Source: JAHEJN01 sp963787285 (GTDB lineage Bacteria; Actinomycetota; Acidimicrobiia; Acidimicrobiales; JAHEJN01). From it: a stretch of 64,000 nucleotides of DNA. Made by a program: the position numbers and the translations under genes. Shown piece after piece: positions 51,878 to 60,487 of the stretch. Position 1 is the first letter of the stretch. Each line of letters begins with the position of its first letter. Below the pieces are notes generated by a model that saw only the letters and a program-made list of their open reading frames with translations, searched no databases and had not been told where the DNA came from. The DNA lies in the NCBI GenBank assembly GCA_963787285.1, contig CAWBCM010000003.1, positions 186,001-250,000 of the forward strand, read 5' to 3'.

Positions 51878-52732
51878 TCAGCGACGGAGCCAGGAGGCGA
51901 GGGCCTGGGTCAGCCACGGCATGAGCACCCACGAAAGGATGGCCACGCCCACGATGTTGCTCAATGCAACACTGGGTACCAGCGCCAGGTCGGGGAGGAG
52001 CTCGCGCCGCAGCAGCGTGAGCACGAGCGCGGTGGGGAACAGGGCGAGCAGCACGACCGCGGCCTGCTTCCAGCGCTTCACCGGCGTCGACTCGGCGGTC
52101 CCGAACCAGCCGCCGAAACCGCCGACGACGTTGACGGTACGGCTGCCTTCGAGCAGGTCGTCGATGTCGGACAGGACCGAGCGCCGGGCATCGGACCGCA
52201 ACCAGTCGTCGAGCAGGGGTCGCGACGCGAACCCGAACACCACCACCGACTCGTCCTGCACCCCCTCGACCGGCTCGAACAGCTCACAGCGAAGAAACCC
52301 CGGGAACTCCTGCATTCGCAACACGAGTCGGTCGTACAAGACGGCGAACTGGTCCTGCGTTCCGGGTCGCAGGCCGAACGAGGCGACCGCCGTCACCGGA
52401 GCGGCATCGGTCTCGGCCGCCATGGCCAGCACCTGTTCGCGCGCCGCGCCGTGGATGAGATCGGAACCCTCGGTCATGATCGCCAGACGCTCGGGGGACT
52501 CGAGCCACGCATCGAGATCGGCGCCCTGCGCGAACTGGTACACCACCACCCATTCGTCGGGATGTTGCGGGTCCGGGGGCTGGATGGTCGCACCGAGATG
52601 ACCCGGGGCGCGGTCGGCGGCGGCGGTGAGTCGACGGAGCCACCTCTCGAAGTCGCGTTCGCGACCCTCGGCGGGCTGCCGGGCGACGACCACGGTTGGC
52701 AGGCTGCGGTCGGCGGAGCCGGTGGTCGACAT
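51878..52732 (-). CDS. Tandem ABM-domain protein with C-terminal membrane helices
   Basis: A 284-residue protein with two antibiotic-biosynthesis-monooxygenase-like ferredoxin folds, residues about 13-95 (VVVARQPAEGRERDFERWL) and 110-200 (AVASFGLRPGTQDQFAVLYD). Two transmembrane helices follow at about 220-240 and 250-275 (AVVLLALFPTALVLTLL; VALSNIVGVAILSWVLMPWL). This domain order is known in proteins related to YgiN but the function is unknown. ATG 52732 follows TACACT by six bases. It converges with the GNAT gene five bases away. Confidence 0.78.
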   Translation of the reverse strand: MSTTGSADRSLPTVVVARQPAEGRERDFERWLRRLTAAADRAPGHLGATIQPPDPQHPDEWVVVYQFAQGADLDAWLESPERLAIMTEGSDLIHGAAREQVLAMAAETDAAPVTAVASFGLRPGTQDQFAVLYDRLVLRMQEFPGFLRCELFEPVEGVQDESVVVFGFASRPLLDDWLRSDARRSVLSDIDDLLEGSRTVNVVGGFGGWFGTAESTPVKRWKQAAVVLLALFPTALVLTLLRRELLPDLALVPSVALSNIVGVAILSWVLMPWLTQALASWLRR

Positions 52733-52738
52733 GGTCGA

Positions 52739-52744
52739 AGTGTA
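52739..52744 (-). promoter_or_regulatory. -10 box of leaderless promoter for the ABM gene at 52732
   Basis: TACACT on the minus strand, six bases, then ATG 52732. Confidence 0.52.
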
Positions 52745-52772
52745 TGTGCGGTCCTACGGTTCCTCTGCCACG

Positions 52773-54416
52773 ATGACGTCGATGAGGACGTCCCCCGGCT
52801 GGTGGCGCGATGCCGTGATCTACCAGATCTACCCGCGCTCGTTCGCCGACGCCGACGGTGACGGCATCGGCGACCTACCCGGAGTCGTCAGCCGACTGCC
52901 GCACCTCGCCGACCTCGGCGTCGACGCCATCTGGTTGTCGCCGTTCTACGTTTCCCCACAGCACGACGCCGGCTACGACGTCGCCGACTATCGGGCCGTC
53001 GACCCGGTCTTCGGCACCCTCGACGACGCCGATCGTCTCATCGAGGCGGCCCACACCCACGGACTCCGCATCATCGTCGACCTGGTCCCGAACCACACGT
53101 CGTGGGACCATCCCTGGTTTCAGAGCGCCCTCCATCTGGGGCCCGACTCACCGGAGCGGGCCTTCTACCTCTTTCGGGAGGGCCAGGGCTCCGACGGCGC
53201 CGATCCGCCCAACAACTGGCAGTCGGTCTTCGGAGGACCGGCCTGGACTCGAGTCACCGAGCCTGACGGCAGGCTCGGGGCCTGGTACCTCCACATGTAC
53301 GACTCGAGCCAGCCCGATCTCGACTGGACCAACCCGGTGGTCCGGGCCGAGTTCGAGAGCATTCTGCGCTTCTGGCTCGACCGAGGGGTCGACGGATTTC
53401 GCGTCGACGTGGCCCACGGCCTGGTGAAGGCGGCCGATCTTCCCGACTGGGAGGCCGAGCCGGCGACCCGAACAAGGCCGCCGATGTGGGACCAGGACGG
53501 AGTGCACGAGATCTACCGAGCGTGGCGAGTGGTTCTCGACGAGTACGACCACCAGCCGATCCTGGTGGCCGAGGCGTGGGTCGAGCCCGCCGAGCGGTTG
53601 ATGCGATACCTGCGACCCGACGAGATGCATCAGGCATTCAACTTCGAGTTCCTGTTCACGCCATGGGACGCCGCACGACTGCGAGCGTCGATCGACCGCG
53701 TCCGCATCGCGGCCGCCGCTGTCGGGTCGGTTCCCACGTGGGTGTTGAGCAACCACGACGTCGTGCGTCACACCACTCGCCTCGTCATGCCTCCGCCGGA
53801 CAGCCACATTCGCGGTATCGGCCCGAACGACCCGCAGCCCGATGAGGCCCACGGCCTTCGTCGGGGCCGGGCCGCGACCCTGTTGATGCTCGCGTTGCCC
53901 GGCGGCACCTATCTCTACCAAGGCGAGGAGCTGGGCCTGCCCGAGCACACCACGCTGCCCGACGAGATGCGCCAGGATCCCACCTTCGGTCGCACGCACG
54001 GCGAGATGCTCGGCCGCGACGGGTGTCGCGTGCCGATGCCCTGGGAGGAACTGGCGCCGTCCTACGGCTTCAGCTCCACGTCGAACTCGTGGCTCCCCCA
54101 ACCTCCGTCGTGGGCCCACTACGCCGCCGACATCCAGCGGGGCGTGGAGGACTCGACCCTCGAGATGTACCGGCGGGCCATTGCGCTCCGGGCGGCGCAC
54201 GGGATGGGCGCCGGCGAGATCCGGTGGATCGAATCGCCCGAAGAAGGCCTACTTGTCTTCGACAACTCCGGCATCACGGTGATCGTGAACACCGGCACCG
54301 AGGCCGTCACGATGGGTGATCCAGGATCCGTGCTGTTGGCGAGTGGGCACATCGAGGTGGCCGCAGGCGACGACACGATGCTGATCCCGGGCGACACCAC
54401 GGTCTGGGCGACCTGA
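52773..54416 (+). CDS. GH13 alpha-glucosidase / oligo-1,6-glucosidase
   Basis: A cytoplasmic amylase-family enzyme of 547 residues: DAVIYQIYPRSFADADGDGI opens the barrel, and FRVDVAHGLVKAADLP holds the nucleophile Asp. LVAEAWVEPAERLMRYL has the acid/base Glu, and VLSNHDVVRH the third Asp. LPGGTYLYQGEELGLPEHTT and the C-terminal beta domain complete it. It hydrolyses alpha-glucosidic bonds of short maltose-like or isomaltose-like sugars. ATG 52773 is preferred; ATG 52782 is in frame. A 10-bp hairpin lies between it and the convergent spondin gene. Confidence 0.92.
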   Translation: MTSMRTSPGWWRDAVIYQIYPRSFADADGDGIGDLPGVVSRLPHLADLGVDAIWLSPFYVSPQHDAGYDVADYRAVDPVFGTLDDADRLIEAAHTHGLRIIVDLVPNHTSWDHPWFQSALHLGPDSPERAFYLFREGQGSDGADPPNNWQSVFGGPAWTRVTEPDGRLGAWYLHMYDSSQPDLDWTNPVVRAEFESILRFWLDRGVDGFRVDVAHGLVKAADLPDWEAEPATRTRPPMWDQDGVHEIYRAWRVVLDEYDHQPILVAEAWVEPAERLMRYLRPDEMHQAFNFEFLFTPWDAARLRASIDRVRIAAAAVGSVPTWVLSNHDVVRHTTRLVMPPPDSHIRGIGPNDPQPDEAHGLRRGRAATLLMLALPGGTYLYQGEELGLPEHTTLPDEMRQDPTFGRTHGEMLGRDGCRVPMPWEELAPSYGFSSTSNSWLPQPPSWAHYAADIQRGVEDSTLEMYRRAIALRAAHGMGAGEIRWIESPEEGLLVFDNSGITVIVNTGTEAVTMGDPGSVLLASGHIEVAAGDDTMLIPGDTTVWAT

Positions 54417-54447
54417 GCGGTCTCTGGGCCGTGGCAGGGGGCGAGGT

Positions 54448-54483
54448 TCGGGCGGGACCACCGGGCCGGGCGATCCCGCCCGA
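54448..54483. terminator. Bidirectional terminator-like hairpin
   Basis: TCGGGCGGGA pairs with TCCCGCCCGA across a 16-base loop. It lies between the convergent glucosidase and spondin-domain genes. There is no T-run, as is usual in high-GC actinobacteria. Confidence 0.65.
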
Positions 54484-54501
54484 GCTCGAGCGAGACCGGC
54501 G

Positions 54502-55227
54502 CTAGCCGACTCGTACGATCTCGACGTGGGCGACCGGGTCGTCCCATCCATGCACGTCCGGGAGCAGGTCGACCCCGCCGACGATGCCGGCGTGGTGGGT
54601 GATCACGCCATTCTCGGCCAGGACCGGATTCGACACTCCGGTGCCGGGATCGTCGCTCGACACACCGACCAGACCCTGGCAGGGGGGCACGATGTCGACG
54701 AAGTCCTCCGTGTTCATTTCGCTGCCGGCGTCGTAGGCCTGGGTGGTGACCTCGACCGACTCACCGATCCTCTTCGGCAATCTCAGAGTGTCGACTCCCG
54801 TGAACCCATCGTTCGTGCAAATGAGCATCGACGCCCACGAGAGGTACTTTGCGCCTCGTTCGCCGGTCACGATCAAGGTCACCTCATCGGTGAACATGCC
54901 CGAACCCGGCAGACCCGGGGGAACCAAGGGTGCGCCTGCGCTCGCCTGGGAAGCAACGTGCTTGTCGTCGGCCAACGCCGCCTCCAGCAGCCCGATGTTG
55001 CCGTTCTCGGCGATGGCCACGATCTGTGGTGACGCCGCGTCGCCGACCTCGAAGACGCCGGTCGATGCCCGGTGCACCGCCACGACCGGCGGAGTGAGAG
55101 GTTGGCCCGACGTCAGATTCGTGATCGTCACTTCGTAGGTCGCGATCGGAGCGTCGGCCGACGCGTTGGCCGGCGCCAAGGCCAGAAGGGAGAGTGCACA
55201 CGCGCAGAAGAACAGGAGCCGTTTCAT
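54502..55227 (-). CDS. Secreted spondin-N domain protein
   Basis: A 241-residue exported protein. Signal peptide MKRLLFFCACALSLLALAPA with cleavage near ASA-DA. The mature part matches the bacterial Spondin_N layout: YEVTITNLTSGQPLTPPVVA, LLEAALADDKHVASQASAGA, FTDEVTLIVTGERGAKYLSW, and DVHGWDDPVAHVEIVRV at the end. Such domains may bind metal or glycans on the surface. Two Cys are present. It follows the sufC2 operon after a hairpin and probably has its own promoter. Confidence 0.85.
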   Translation of the reverse strand: MKRLLFFCACALSLLALAPANASADAPIATYEVTITNLTSGQPLTPPVVAVHRASTGVFEVGDAASPQIVAIAENGNIGLLEAALADDKHVASQASAGAPLVPPGLPGSGMFTDEVTLIVTGERGAKYLSWASMLICTNDGFTGVDTLRLPKRIGESVEVTTQAYDAGSEMNTEDFVDIVPPCQGLVGVSSDDPGTGVSNPVLAENGVITHHAGIVGGVDLLPDVHGWDDPVAHVEIVRVG

Positions 55228-55293
55228 GGAAGTTCACCTTCACTGTCGGGATCGGTAGACGTCGCAACCCCGGTCGGCCCCCCTTGATCGCGT

Positions 55294-55313
55294 CAGGTGT
55301 TGAACGACACCTG
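55294..55313 (-). terminator. Hairpin after the sufD-Rieske-sufC2 unit
   Basis: CAGGTGT and ACACCTG form a 7-bp stem with a 6-base loop, between sufC2 and the spondin gene. No T-run is seen. Confidence 0.45.
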
Positions 55314-55336
55314 GCGTCGCGGAGTTCCCGAATTCC

Positions 55337-56131
55337 TCAGCCGAACGGGTCGGCGAAGGGATCCTCCGCCAGCCCACCGAAGGTCACTGCGGTCTCCGAT
55401 CGTTGATCGAGCCATGCCCCGTATCCGTCGGCTTCGACCTGCTCGACCAGCTCGAGTCCACCCGACGCCTCGATACGGCCGTTGGCGAAGATGTGCACGA
55501 AGTCGGGCTTCAGCTCGTCGAACAACCGACGGAAGTGGGTGATGGCGAGCACCCCGAGACCGTGCTCGGATGTCGCGGCTTCGACCCGTTGGCTCACCAT
55601 GCGCAGGGCATCGACGTCGAGACCCGAGTCGAGCTCGTCGAGCACGGCGATCTTGGGTTCGAGCACGCTCATCTGGAGCGTCTCGTTGCGTTTCTTCTCG
55701 CCGCCCGACAGATCGACGTTGAGGGCACGGTCGAGAAAGGCCTCGCCGAACCCGATACGGGTGGCTTCGGCCACCATGGCTGCGCCGACCAGCTCGGGAT
55801 CGGCGCCACGAGCCGCGGCCGCGGATTCGAGCACGTCTCGGAGGGCGACGCCCGGCACCTCGATGGGGTGTTGGAGGGCGAGGAACAGGCCGGCGCGGGC
55901 TCGCTCGAAGGTCGACAGGGAGGTGAGTTCGACACCGTCGAGGGTGATCGAACCGGCGGTCGCGGTGAAGCCCGGGCGTCCCATCACCACGGCGGCCAAC
56001 GTGCTCTTGCCCGAACCGTTCGGGCCCATGACGCCGTGGACCTCGCCCGACGACACCGTGAGATCGACCCCCTTGAGGATCTCGACGCCGCCGACACTGG
56101 CCCACAAATTCTCGATCTGGAGCGTCGCCAT
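55337..56131 (-). CDS. sufC: Fe-S cluster assembly ATPase SufC (second copy)
   Basis: A 264-residue SufC paralogue with Walker A MGPNGSGKSTLAAVVM, Q-loop LFLALQHPIEVPGVALRDVL, signature NVDLSGGEKKRNETLQMSVL, Walker B AVLDELDSGLDVDAL and H-loop AITHFRRLF. It differs from the first copy by DELDSG in place of DETDSG at Walker B and by a longer C-terminus. ATG 56131 overlaps the Rieske stop by one base. Being with sufD, this is the likely partner of the SufBCD scaffold. Confidence 0.93.
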   Translation of the reverse strand: MATLQIENLWASVGGVEILKGVDLTVSSGEVHGVMGPNGSGKSTLAAVVMGRPGFTATAGSITLDGVELTSLSTFERARAGLFLALQHPIEVPGVALRDVLESAAAARGADPELVGAAMVAEATRIGFGEAFLDRALNVDLSGGEKKRNETLQMSVLEPKIAVLDELDSGLDVDALRMVSQRVEAATSEHGLGVLAITHFRRLFDELKPDFVHIFANGRIEASGGLELVEQVEADGYGAWLDQRSETAVTFGGLAEDPFADPFG

Positions 56132-56460
56132 CACGGCATCACCACCCAGATGTCGTTGCCGTCGACCTCCGTGTCGAACACGGGCACCGGCCGAATGGCG
56201 GGCAGCGTCTCGGGTTCGCCCGTGTCCAGCGAGAAGGCCGCTCCGTGGCGAGGGCACTCGAGGGTGCAGTCGTCGACGTCGACTTCGCCCTCGGACAGTG
56301 AGTAGTCGGCGTGGCTGCACGTGTCGCCGATGGCATGGATGCGGTCGCCGATGCGCACGAGGGCGATCGGGGTCTCACCGATGTCGACGCGGGTGGCCGA
56401 CCCGTCGGCGAGGTCGTCGAGCGACGCGACCCGGAATCGTTGGCCGAGGTCGGCGCTCAT
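56131..56460 (-). CDS. Rieske [2Fe-2S] ferredoxin
   Basis: A 109-residue single-domain Rieske protein: cluster ligands in GDTCSHADYSLSEG (C-x-H) and ECPRHGAAFSLDTGEP (C-x2-H), 19 residues between the two boxes. It resembles NirD/biphenyl-dioxygenase ferredoxins and similar Rieske proteins found next to sufD in actinobacteria and cyanobacteria. It could pass electrons during cluster building. ATG overlaps the sufD stop (ATGA) and its stop overlaps sufC2. Confidence 0.92.
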   Translation of the reverse strand: MSADLGQRFRVASLDDLADGSATRVDIGETPIALVRIGDRIHAIGDTCSHADYSLSEGEVDVDDCTLECPRHGAAFSLDTGEPETLPAIRPVPVFDTEVDGNDIWVVMP

Positions 56461-57686
56461 GCGGGATCTCCCATGCTGAGGCGGCGTCGGATGTCGCGTC
56501 TGGCCGCGTCGGCCAATGGCGCCACCGACGAGGCCGAGATGATGTCGTCGAAGAATCCCGCAACGATGAGCTGGGTGGCGACGTCGTCGGGCACGCCGCG
56601 GCTGGCGAGGTAGAAGAGCTGATCCTCGTCGACGGGGCCGACCGTGCTGGCGTGACTGCACTGGACGTCGTTGTTCTCGATCTCGAGATTGGGCACCGAC
56701 TCGGCCCATGCATCGGGCGACAGCGTGATGTTCCGGTTCGTCTGGGTGGCGTTCGAGCCGCGTGCGTCGGGATGGATGCGGATCATGCCCGTGTACACCG
56801 CCAGGGAATGGTCGTCGACGGCGCCGCTGAACCGGAGATTCGAGGTGGTGTCGCGGCCGACATGATCGACGAAGACCCGGTAGTCGCGTGCCTGGACGCC
56901 CGAGCCGAAGTACGCGCCGTTGTAGGTGATGGCCGATCCTCGTCCGGCGAGCGTGCAATCGAGTCGATGGCGGGCGAAGCCGCCACCGAGCCCGGCCGTC
57001 CAGCCGACGAAGGTTCCCTGGTTTCCCACCGTGGCACTGATGCGGCCGAGGCAGGTGACCTCGCGGGTGAAGTCCTGGAGCTCGACCAAGGTCACCCGAG
57101 CCGCCGATGCGGCCCGGACCTCTATGCGCGGCACGGACAGCGCCGTGACGTCGGCCGAGTGGTGAACCACCACGACGGTGACCTCGGCGTCGGCTTCGGC
57201 CTCGATGATCACGTGCGGGAACGACGCGCCCGCGGCGGTGACGAGGTTGGAGATCACGACCGGTTGCGTCACGGTGGCGCCGGCGGCGACGGAGACGATC
57301 GTGGGGCTCGGCGCCATCGCGGCCCCGAGGAGGCTGAACGCCGCGTCGGGCAGTTCGCCGAGCTGGGCGGCGGTGGCCTCGGCGATGGCGACCTGGTCGG
57401 ATGCGTCGGTGTGGACCACGAAACCGTCGACGATCGCGATGCGGGCCGCCGCCTCGACAGCGTCGGCCAGTTCCACCGGCGTCGCCGGTCCTGGCGTGAC
57501 CGCGGGTGGATAGGCGGCCACATCGAGCTTGCCGATGGGGCTGTAGCGCCACTCCTCGGCCTCGGTGGTCGGCCACGGCGTCTCGGCCAGCACGGCGGCC
57601 GCGGCGTGACGACGTTCGATCAGCCCCGCACTACCGGGCAGCGCGTCGATGGTCTCGTTCGTGAAAGGGAGGGGGGTCAGCGTCAT
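56457..57686 (-). CDS. sufD: Fe-S cluster scaffold protein SufD
   Basis: A 409-residue SufD. The N-terminal helical part (EEWRYSPIGKLDVAAY) precedes the beta-helix core, and the conserved C-terminal block is NNDVQCSHASTVGPVDEDQL followed by FYLASRGVPDD. SufD forms the SufBC2D scaffold with SufB and SufC. It heads the second suf unit, with the operator inverted repeat 16 bases upstream of its ATG. No frameshifts are seen, in contrast to sufB. Confidence 0.93.
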   Translation of the reverse strand: MTLTPLPFTNETIDALPGSAGLIERRHAAAAVLAETPWPTTEAEEWRYSPIGKLDVAAYPPAVTPGPATPVELADAVEAAARIAIVDGFVVHTDASDQVAIAEATAAQLGELPDAAFSLLGAAMAPSPTIVSVAAGATVTQPVVISNLVTAAGASFPHVIIEAEADAEVTVVVVHHSADVTALSVPRIEVRAASAARVTLVELQDFTREVTCLGRISATVGNQGTFVGWTAGLGGGFARHRLDCTLAGRGSAITYNGAYFGSGVQARDYRVFVDHVGRDTTSNLRFSGAVDDHSLAVYTGMIRIHPDARGSNATQTNRNITLSPDAWAESVPNLEIENNDVQCSHASTVGPVDEDQLFYLASRGVPDDVATQLIVAGFFDDIISASSVAPLADAARRDIRRRLSMGDPA

Positions 57687-57701
57687 GCTCTCGTACCGGT
57701 C

Positions 57702-57731
57702 GAATTAGCACTGTCAGCGTAGTGACAATTC
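57702..57731. promoter_or_regulatory. SUF-unit operator 2
   Basis: Plus-strand GAATTAGCACT-N8-AGTGACAATTC. It matches operator 3 before sufB base for base at 20 or more of its 30 positions and has the same core (ACT-N8-AGT) as operator 1. On the minus strand TTGTCA and TAATTC within it resemble -35 and -10 elements, so a bound regulator would cover the sufD promoter. Confidence 0.72.
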
Positions 57732-57770
57732 GCGGAATCGCCTCAGGTCATCGGCCGGTGCACAGTGGAC

Positions 57771-57784
57771 GACGGCGCGCCGTC
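57771..57784. repeat. 14-base palindrome GACGGCGCGCCGTC
   Basis: A perfect palindrome ten bases beyond the stop of the minus-strand sulfotransferase gene. It may act as a weak terminator (5-bp stem with CGCG loop). Confidence 0.35.
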
Positions 57785-57794
57785 AGGGACCGGC

Positions 57795-58577
57795 CTACTC
57801 GTAGCCGAAGCTCTCGAAGTCACTGCGGAAGTGCTCCTCGACAAGAGTCCTGGTGCGCCGGTCGGTGTAGTAACGCCCGAAGTCCTCTCGTTCGGAGCGG
57901 CGATGGTGTGGTAGCGAATCCCGGACGCCCAGACGCCGGGACAGCACGGCCAGCAGATCGGGCATGTCCTCGAACTTGGCGACGTGGTCCACGAGTGAGC
58001 TGCCGTCGCCTCGTTGGACCCACACCGTCTGCGGATTGCAGTTGGTCAGCCGGCGGGGATCGTTGTTGAACAGCCCGACGGATCCCACCGAACCGTCGTT
58101 GAGCAGTCGTGCGAACACCGGAAACGAACAGTTCTCCGGCAAGGCTCCGTGTCGGCGATTGTGCTCGTACAGAGAGATCGCCCGGTCCAACGGATGCCGC
58201 ACGACGCAGAACTTGAAGGCGGATCGGTCGTAGGCCGTCGTCACCAGTCCGGCATCGACGAGTGCTCCGTAGTGAACGTGGCCGAAGGTCGCGATCCCCG
58301 CCTGGGGGAAGGCCAGAGAGATGTCCTCGACGGTCTTGTACTTCTGGCAACCGACACCCTCGAGTAGCCGGAACAGACTGGTGCCGGCCGTCTTCGGTAT
58401 CCAGATGAACACGCAGTTCGGCTGGTGGCGAACCGAAATCGAGTTGCGCATGCGACGGAATCCCGAGGCCAACGCACCGTCTCGGGCGGCCCGGCGGGCC
58501 AGCCGTTTCACCTGCTCCAGATTCCGGCCGGCAAGGGCTCTCCGATTGGTCGCAGCGATGCGGGTCAGCTCGGACAC
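57795..58577 (-). CDS. Sulfotransferase (Sulfotransfer_2-like)
   Basis: A 260-residue sulfotransferase: PAPS loop CVFIWIPKTAGTSLFRLLEG near residue 55, FGHVHYGALVDAGLV, and the 3'-phosphate site FKFCVVRHPLDRAISLYEHN. Its C-terminal EEHFRSDFESFGYE resembles the products at 13402 and 22924. It stands among suf genes, away from the glycan locus, so its acceptor may differ. GTG 58577 follows TAACAT by seven bases. Confidence 0.85.
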   Translation of the reverse strand: MSELTRIAATNRRALAGRNLEQVKRLARRAARDGALASGFRRMRNSISVRHQPNCVFIWIPKTAGTSLFRLLEGVGCQKYKTVEDISLAFPQAGIATFGHVHYGALVDAGLVTTAYDRSAFKFCVVRHPLDRAISLYEHNRRHGALPENCSFPVFARLLNDGSVGSVGLFNNDPRRLTNCNPQTVWVQRGDGSSLVDHVAKFEDMPDLLAVLSRRLGVRDSLPHHRRSEREDFGRYYTDRRTRTLVEEHFRSDFESFGYE

Positions 58578-58584
58578 TGCGCCG

Positions 58585-58590
58585 ATGTTA
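58585..58590 (-). promoter_or_regulatory. -10 box of leaderless promoter for the sulfotransferase at 58577
   Basis: TAACAT on the minus strand, seven bases, then GTG 58577. Confidence 0.55.
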
Positions 58591-58648
58591 GTGGCCCGGA
58601 CCCCACCGCTCTGCCATCCCCGGCACCGAGGACGGCCCCCGCTGTGGG

Positions 58649-59011
58649 TCAGCGTCGCTTCTTGCGACCGAAGAATCTCCTGAAGCGGCCCCTGCCCTCG
58701 TTGCGCTCGATCTCGGCCTCGACCTCGGCGCGGACGCGCGGGACCGCGGCATTGATGATGTCCTCGGCTTCGTCGAGCAGGGTGGCGATCGAGTCGTCGT
58801 CGCCCAGCGATGACGGCTCGGGCGGTGTCGCCGGAGTGACCAGCGTTCCGTGTTGCCAGTTCACGTCGACCAGGCGCTTGGTGTACTTCGGACAATCGTC
58901 GGGACACCGCCACGGTGCCTCGGGAGCGAGGTCGAGGTCGCACTTGCGCACGGTGTCGCCGTTCGGGTACGTCCGGCTCTCGAAGTACTTGCAGTCCTGC
59001 CGCATAGGCAT
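58649..59011 (-). CDS. Small Cys-containing protein downstream of sufB
   Basis: A 120-residue protein of unknown function. Four cysteines lie in the first 40 residues: one in RQDCKYFES, one in RKCDLDLAPEAP and two in WRCPDDCPKY. That spacing could bind zinc or an iron-sulfur cluster. An acidic helix follows (TLLDEAEDIINAAVPRVRAE), then a basic tail RFRRFFGRKKRR. Its ATG is four bases after the sufB stop, so it is almost certainly co-transcribed and under the same operator. Confidence 0.72.
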   Translation of the reverse strand: MPMRQDCKYFESRTYPNGDTVRKCDLDLAPEAPWRCPDDCPKYTKRLVDVNWQHGTLVTPATPPEPSSLGDDDSIATLLDEAEDIINAAVPRVRAEVEAEIERNEGRGRFRRFFGRKKRR

Positions 59012-59015
59012 CTGC

Positions 59016-60427
59016 TCAGCCTACCGAACCCTCCATCTGGAGTTCGATCAGGCGGCTCCACTCGACCGCGTACTCCATCGGCAGGGTGCGGGTGACCGGC
59101 TCGATGAAGCCGTTCACGACCATGCCCATGGCCTGCTCCTCGGTGAGGCCGCGGCTCATCAGGTAGAAGAGCTGCTCGTCGGCGACCTTCGAGACGGTGG
59201 CCTCGTGGCCGATGACCGCATCCTTGCTGCCGACCTCCATGTAGGGGTAGGTGTCGGAGACGGAGTCGTCGTCGAGGATGAGGGCGTCGCACTGCACGTG
59301 GCTCTTGCAGCCGTACGGCGTCGTCCTCGACCCGCACCAGGCCGCGGTAGCTGGTGCGACCGCCGTCCTTGGAGATCGACTTCGACACGATCTTCGAGGT
59401 GGTCTCGGGCGCGGCGTGCACCATCTTGGCGCCGGCGTCCTGGTGCTGGCCGGCGCCGGCGTAGGCCACCGAGAGCACCTCGCCGGAGGCCTTGGGGCCG
59501 ACCATGACGACGCCGGGTACTTCATGGTGAGGCGGCTGCCGATGTTGCCGTCGATCCACTCCATGTGGCCCTCGGCCTCGACCCGGGCCCGCTTGGTGAC
59601 CAGGTTGAACACGTTGTTCGACCAGTTCTGGATGGTCGTGTAGGTGACGCGAGCGCGCTCGGCTTCGACGACGATCTCGACCACCGCCGAGTGCAGCGAG
59701 TCGGTGGTGTAGACCGGCGCCGAGCAGCCCTCGATGTAGTGCACCTTCGAGCCCTCGTCGGCGATGATCAGCGTGCGCTCGAACTGGCCCATGTTCTCGG
59801 CGTTGATGCGGAAGTAGGCCTGCAGCGGCATCTCGACCTCGACGCCGGGCGGCACGTAGATGAACGAGCCACCCGACCACACCGGCCGAGTTGAGGGCGG
59901 AGAACTTGTTGTCGTTGGGCGGGATGATCTTGCCGAAGTACTGCTTGACGAGCTCGGGGTACTCGCGCAGCGCGGTGTCCATGTCGGTGAAGATGACGCC
60001 CTGGCGCCTCGAGGTCCTCGCGGTTGCGGTGGTAGACGACCTCGGACTCGTACTGGGCGGTGACGCCGGCGAGGTACTTGCGCTCGGCCTCGGGGATGCC
60101 CAGCTTCTCGTAGGTGTTCTTGATGCGTCTCGGGCAGCGTCGTCCCAGTCGTCGACCTGACCCTCGGTGGGCTTGATGTAGTAGTAGATGTCGTCGAAGT
60201 AGATCTCGGACATGTCGCCGCCCCAGTTGGGCATCGGGCGCTTCTCGAAGCGGCTGTAGCGACTTGAGGCGGAAGTCGAGCATCCAGTCGGGCTCGCCCT
60301 TCATCCACGACATCTCGCGGACGATGTCCTCGTTCAGGCCCTTCTTGGGCTTGAAGACGTAGTCCTCCTCATCGCTCCAGCCGAGCTTGTACTTGCTGAG
60401 ATCGACATCGATTTCGGCGGTACTCAT
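59016..60427 (-). pseudogene. sufB: Fe-S cluster scaffold protein SufB, interrupted by seven single-base indels
   Basis: SufB is the central scaffold of SUF. The protein is readable in pieces: it begins MSTAEIDVDLSKYKLGWSDE and continues through IKPTEGQVDDWDD, PEAERKYLAGVTAQYESEVV, GGSFIYVPPGVEVEMPLQAY, IEGCSAPVYTTDSLHSAVVE and YGCKSHVQCDALILDDDSVS. It ends RTLPMEYAVEWSRLIELQME. Extra bases are inferred at 60259, 60138, 60125, 60004, 59883 and 59316, and one missing base near 59515. Corrected length is 468 residues, the family size. All insertions fall between codons and every segment is otherwise conserved, so sequence error is likelier than gene decay. ATG 60427 is 27 bases from operator 3. 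Confidence 0.9.
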
Positions 60428-60454
60428 GGCGGAATCAGCTCCCAGGGGGCTTGC

Positions 60455-60484
60455 GAATTAGCACTACCGCCATAGTAACAACTC
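60455..60484. promoter_or_regulatory. SUF-unit operator 3
   Basis: Plus-strand GAATTAGCACTA-N6-TAGTAACAACTC. The core ACTA-N6-TAGT is exact, with TTA/TAA flanks as in operator 1, and the outer bases match operator 2. Located 27 bases upstream of sufB and at the end of the preceding operon. Confidence 0.75.
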
Positions 60485-60487
60485 CGG

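Noticed and set aside
59016..60427. Programmed frameshifting or an intein in sufB
   Set aside because: Seven shifts, no slippery heptamers at the break points, and no extra protein domain; simple indels explain all segments.
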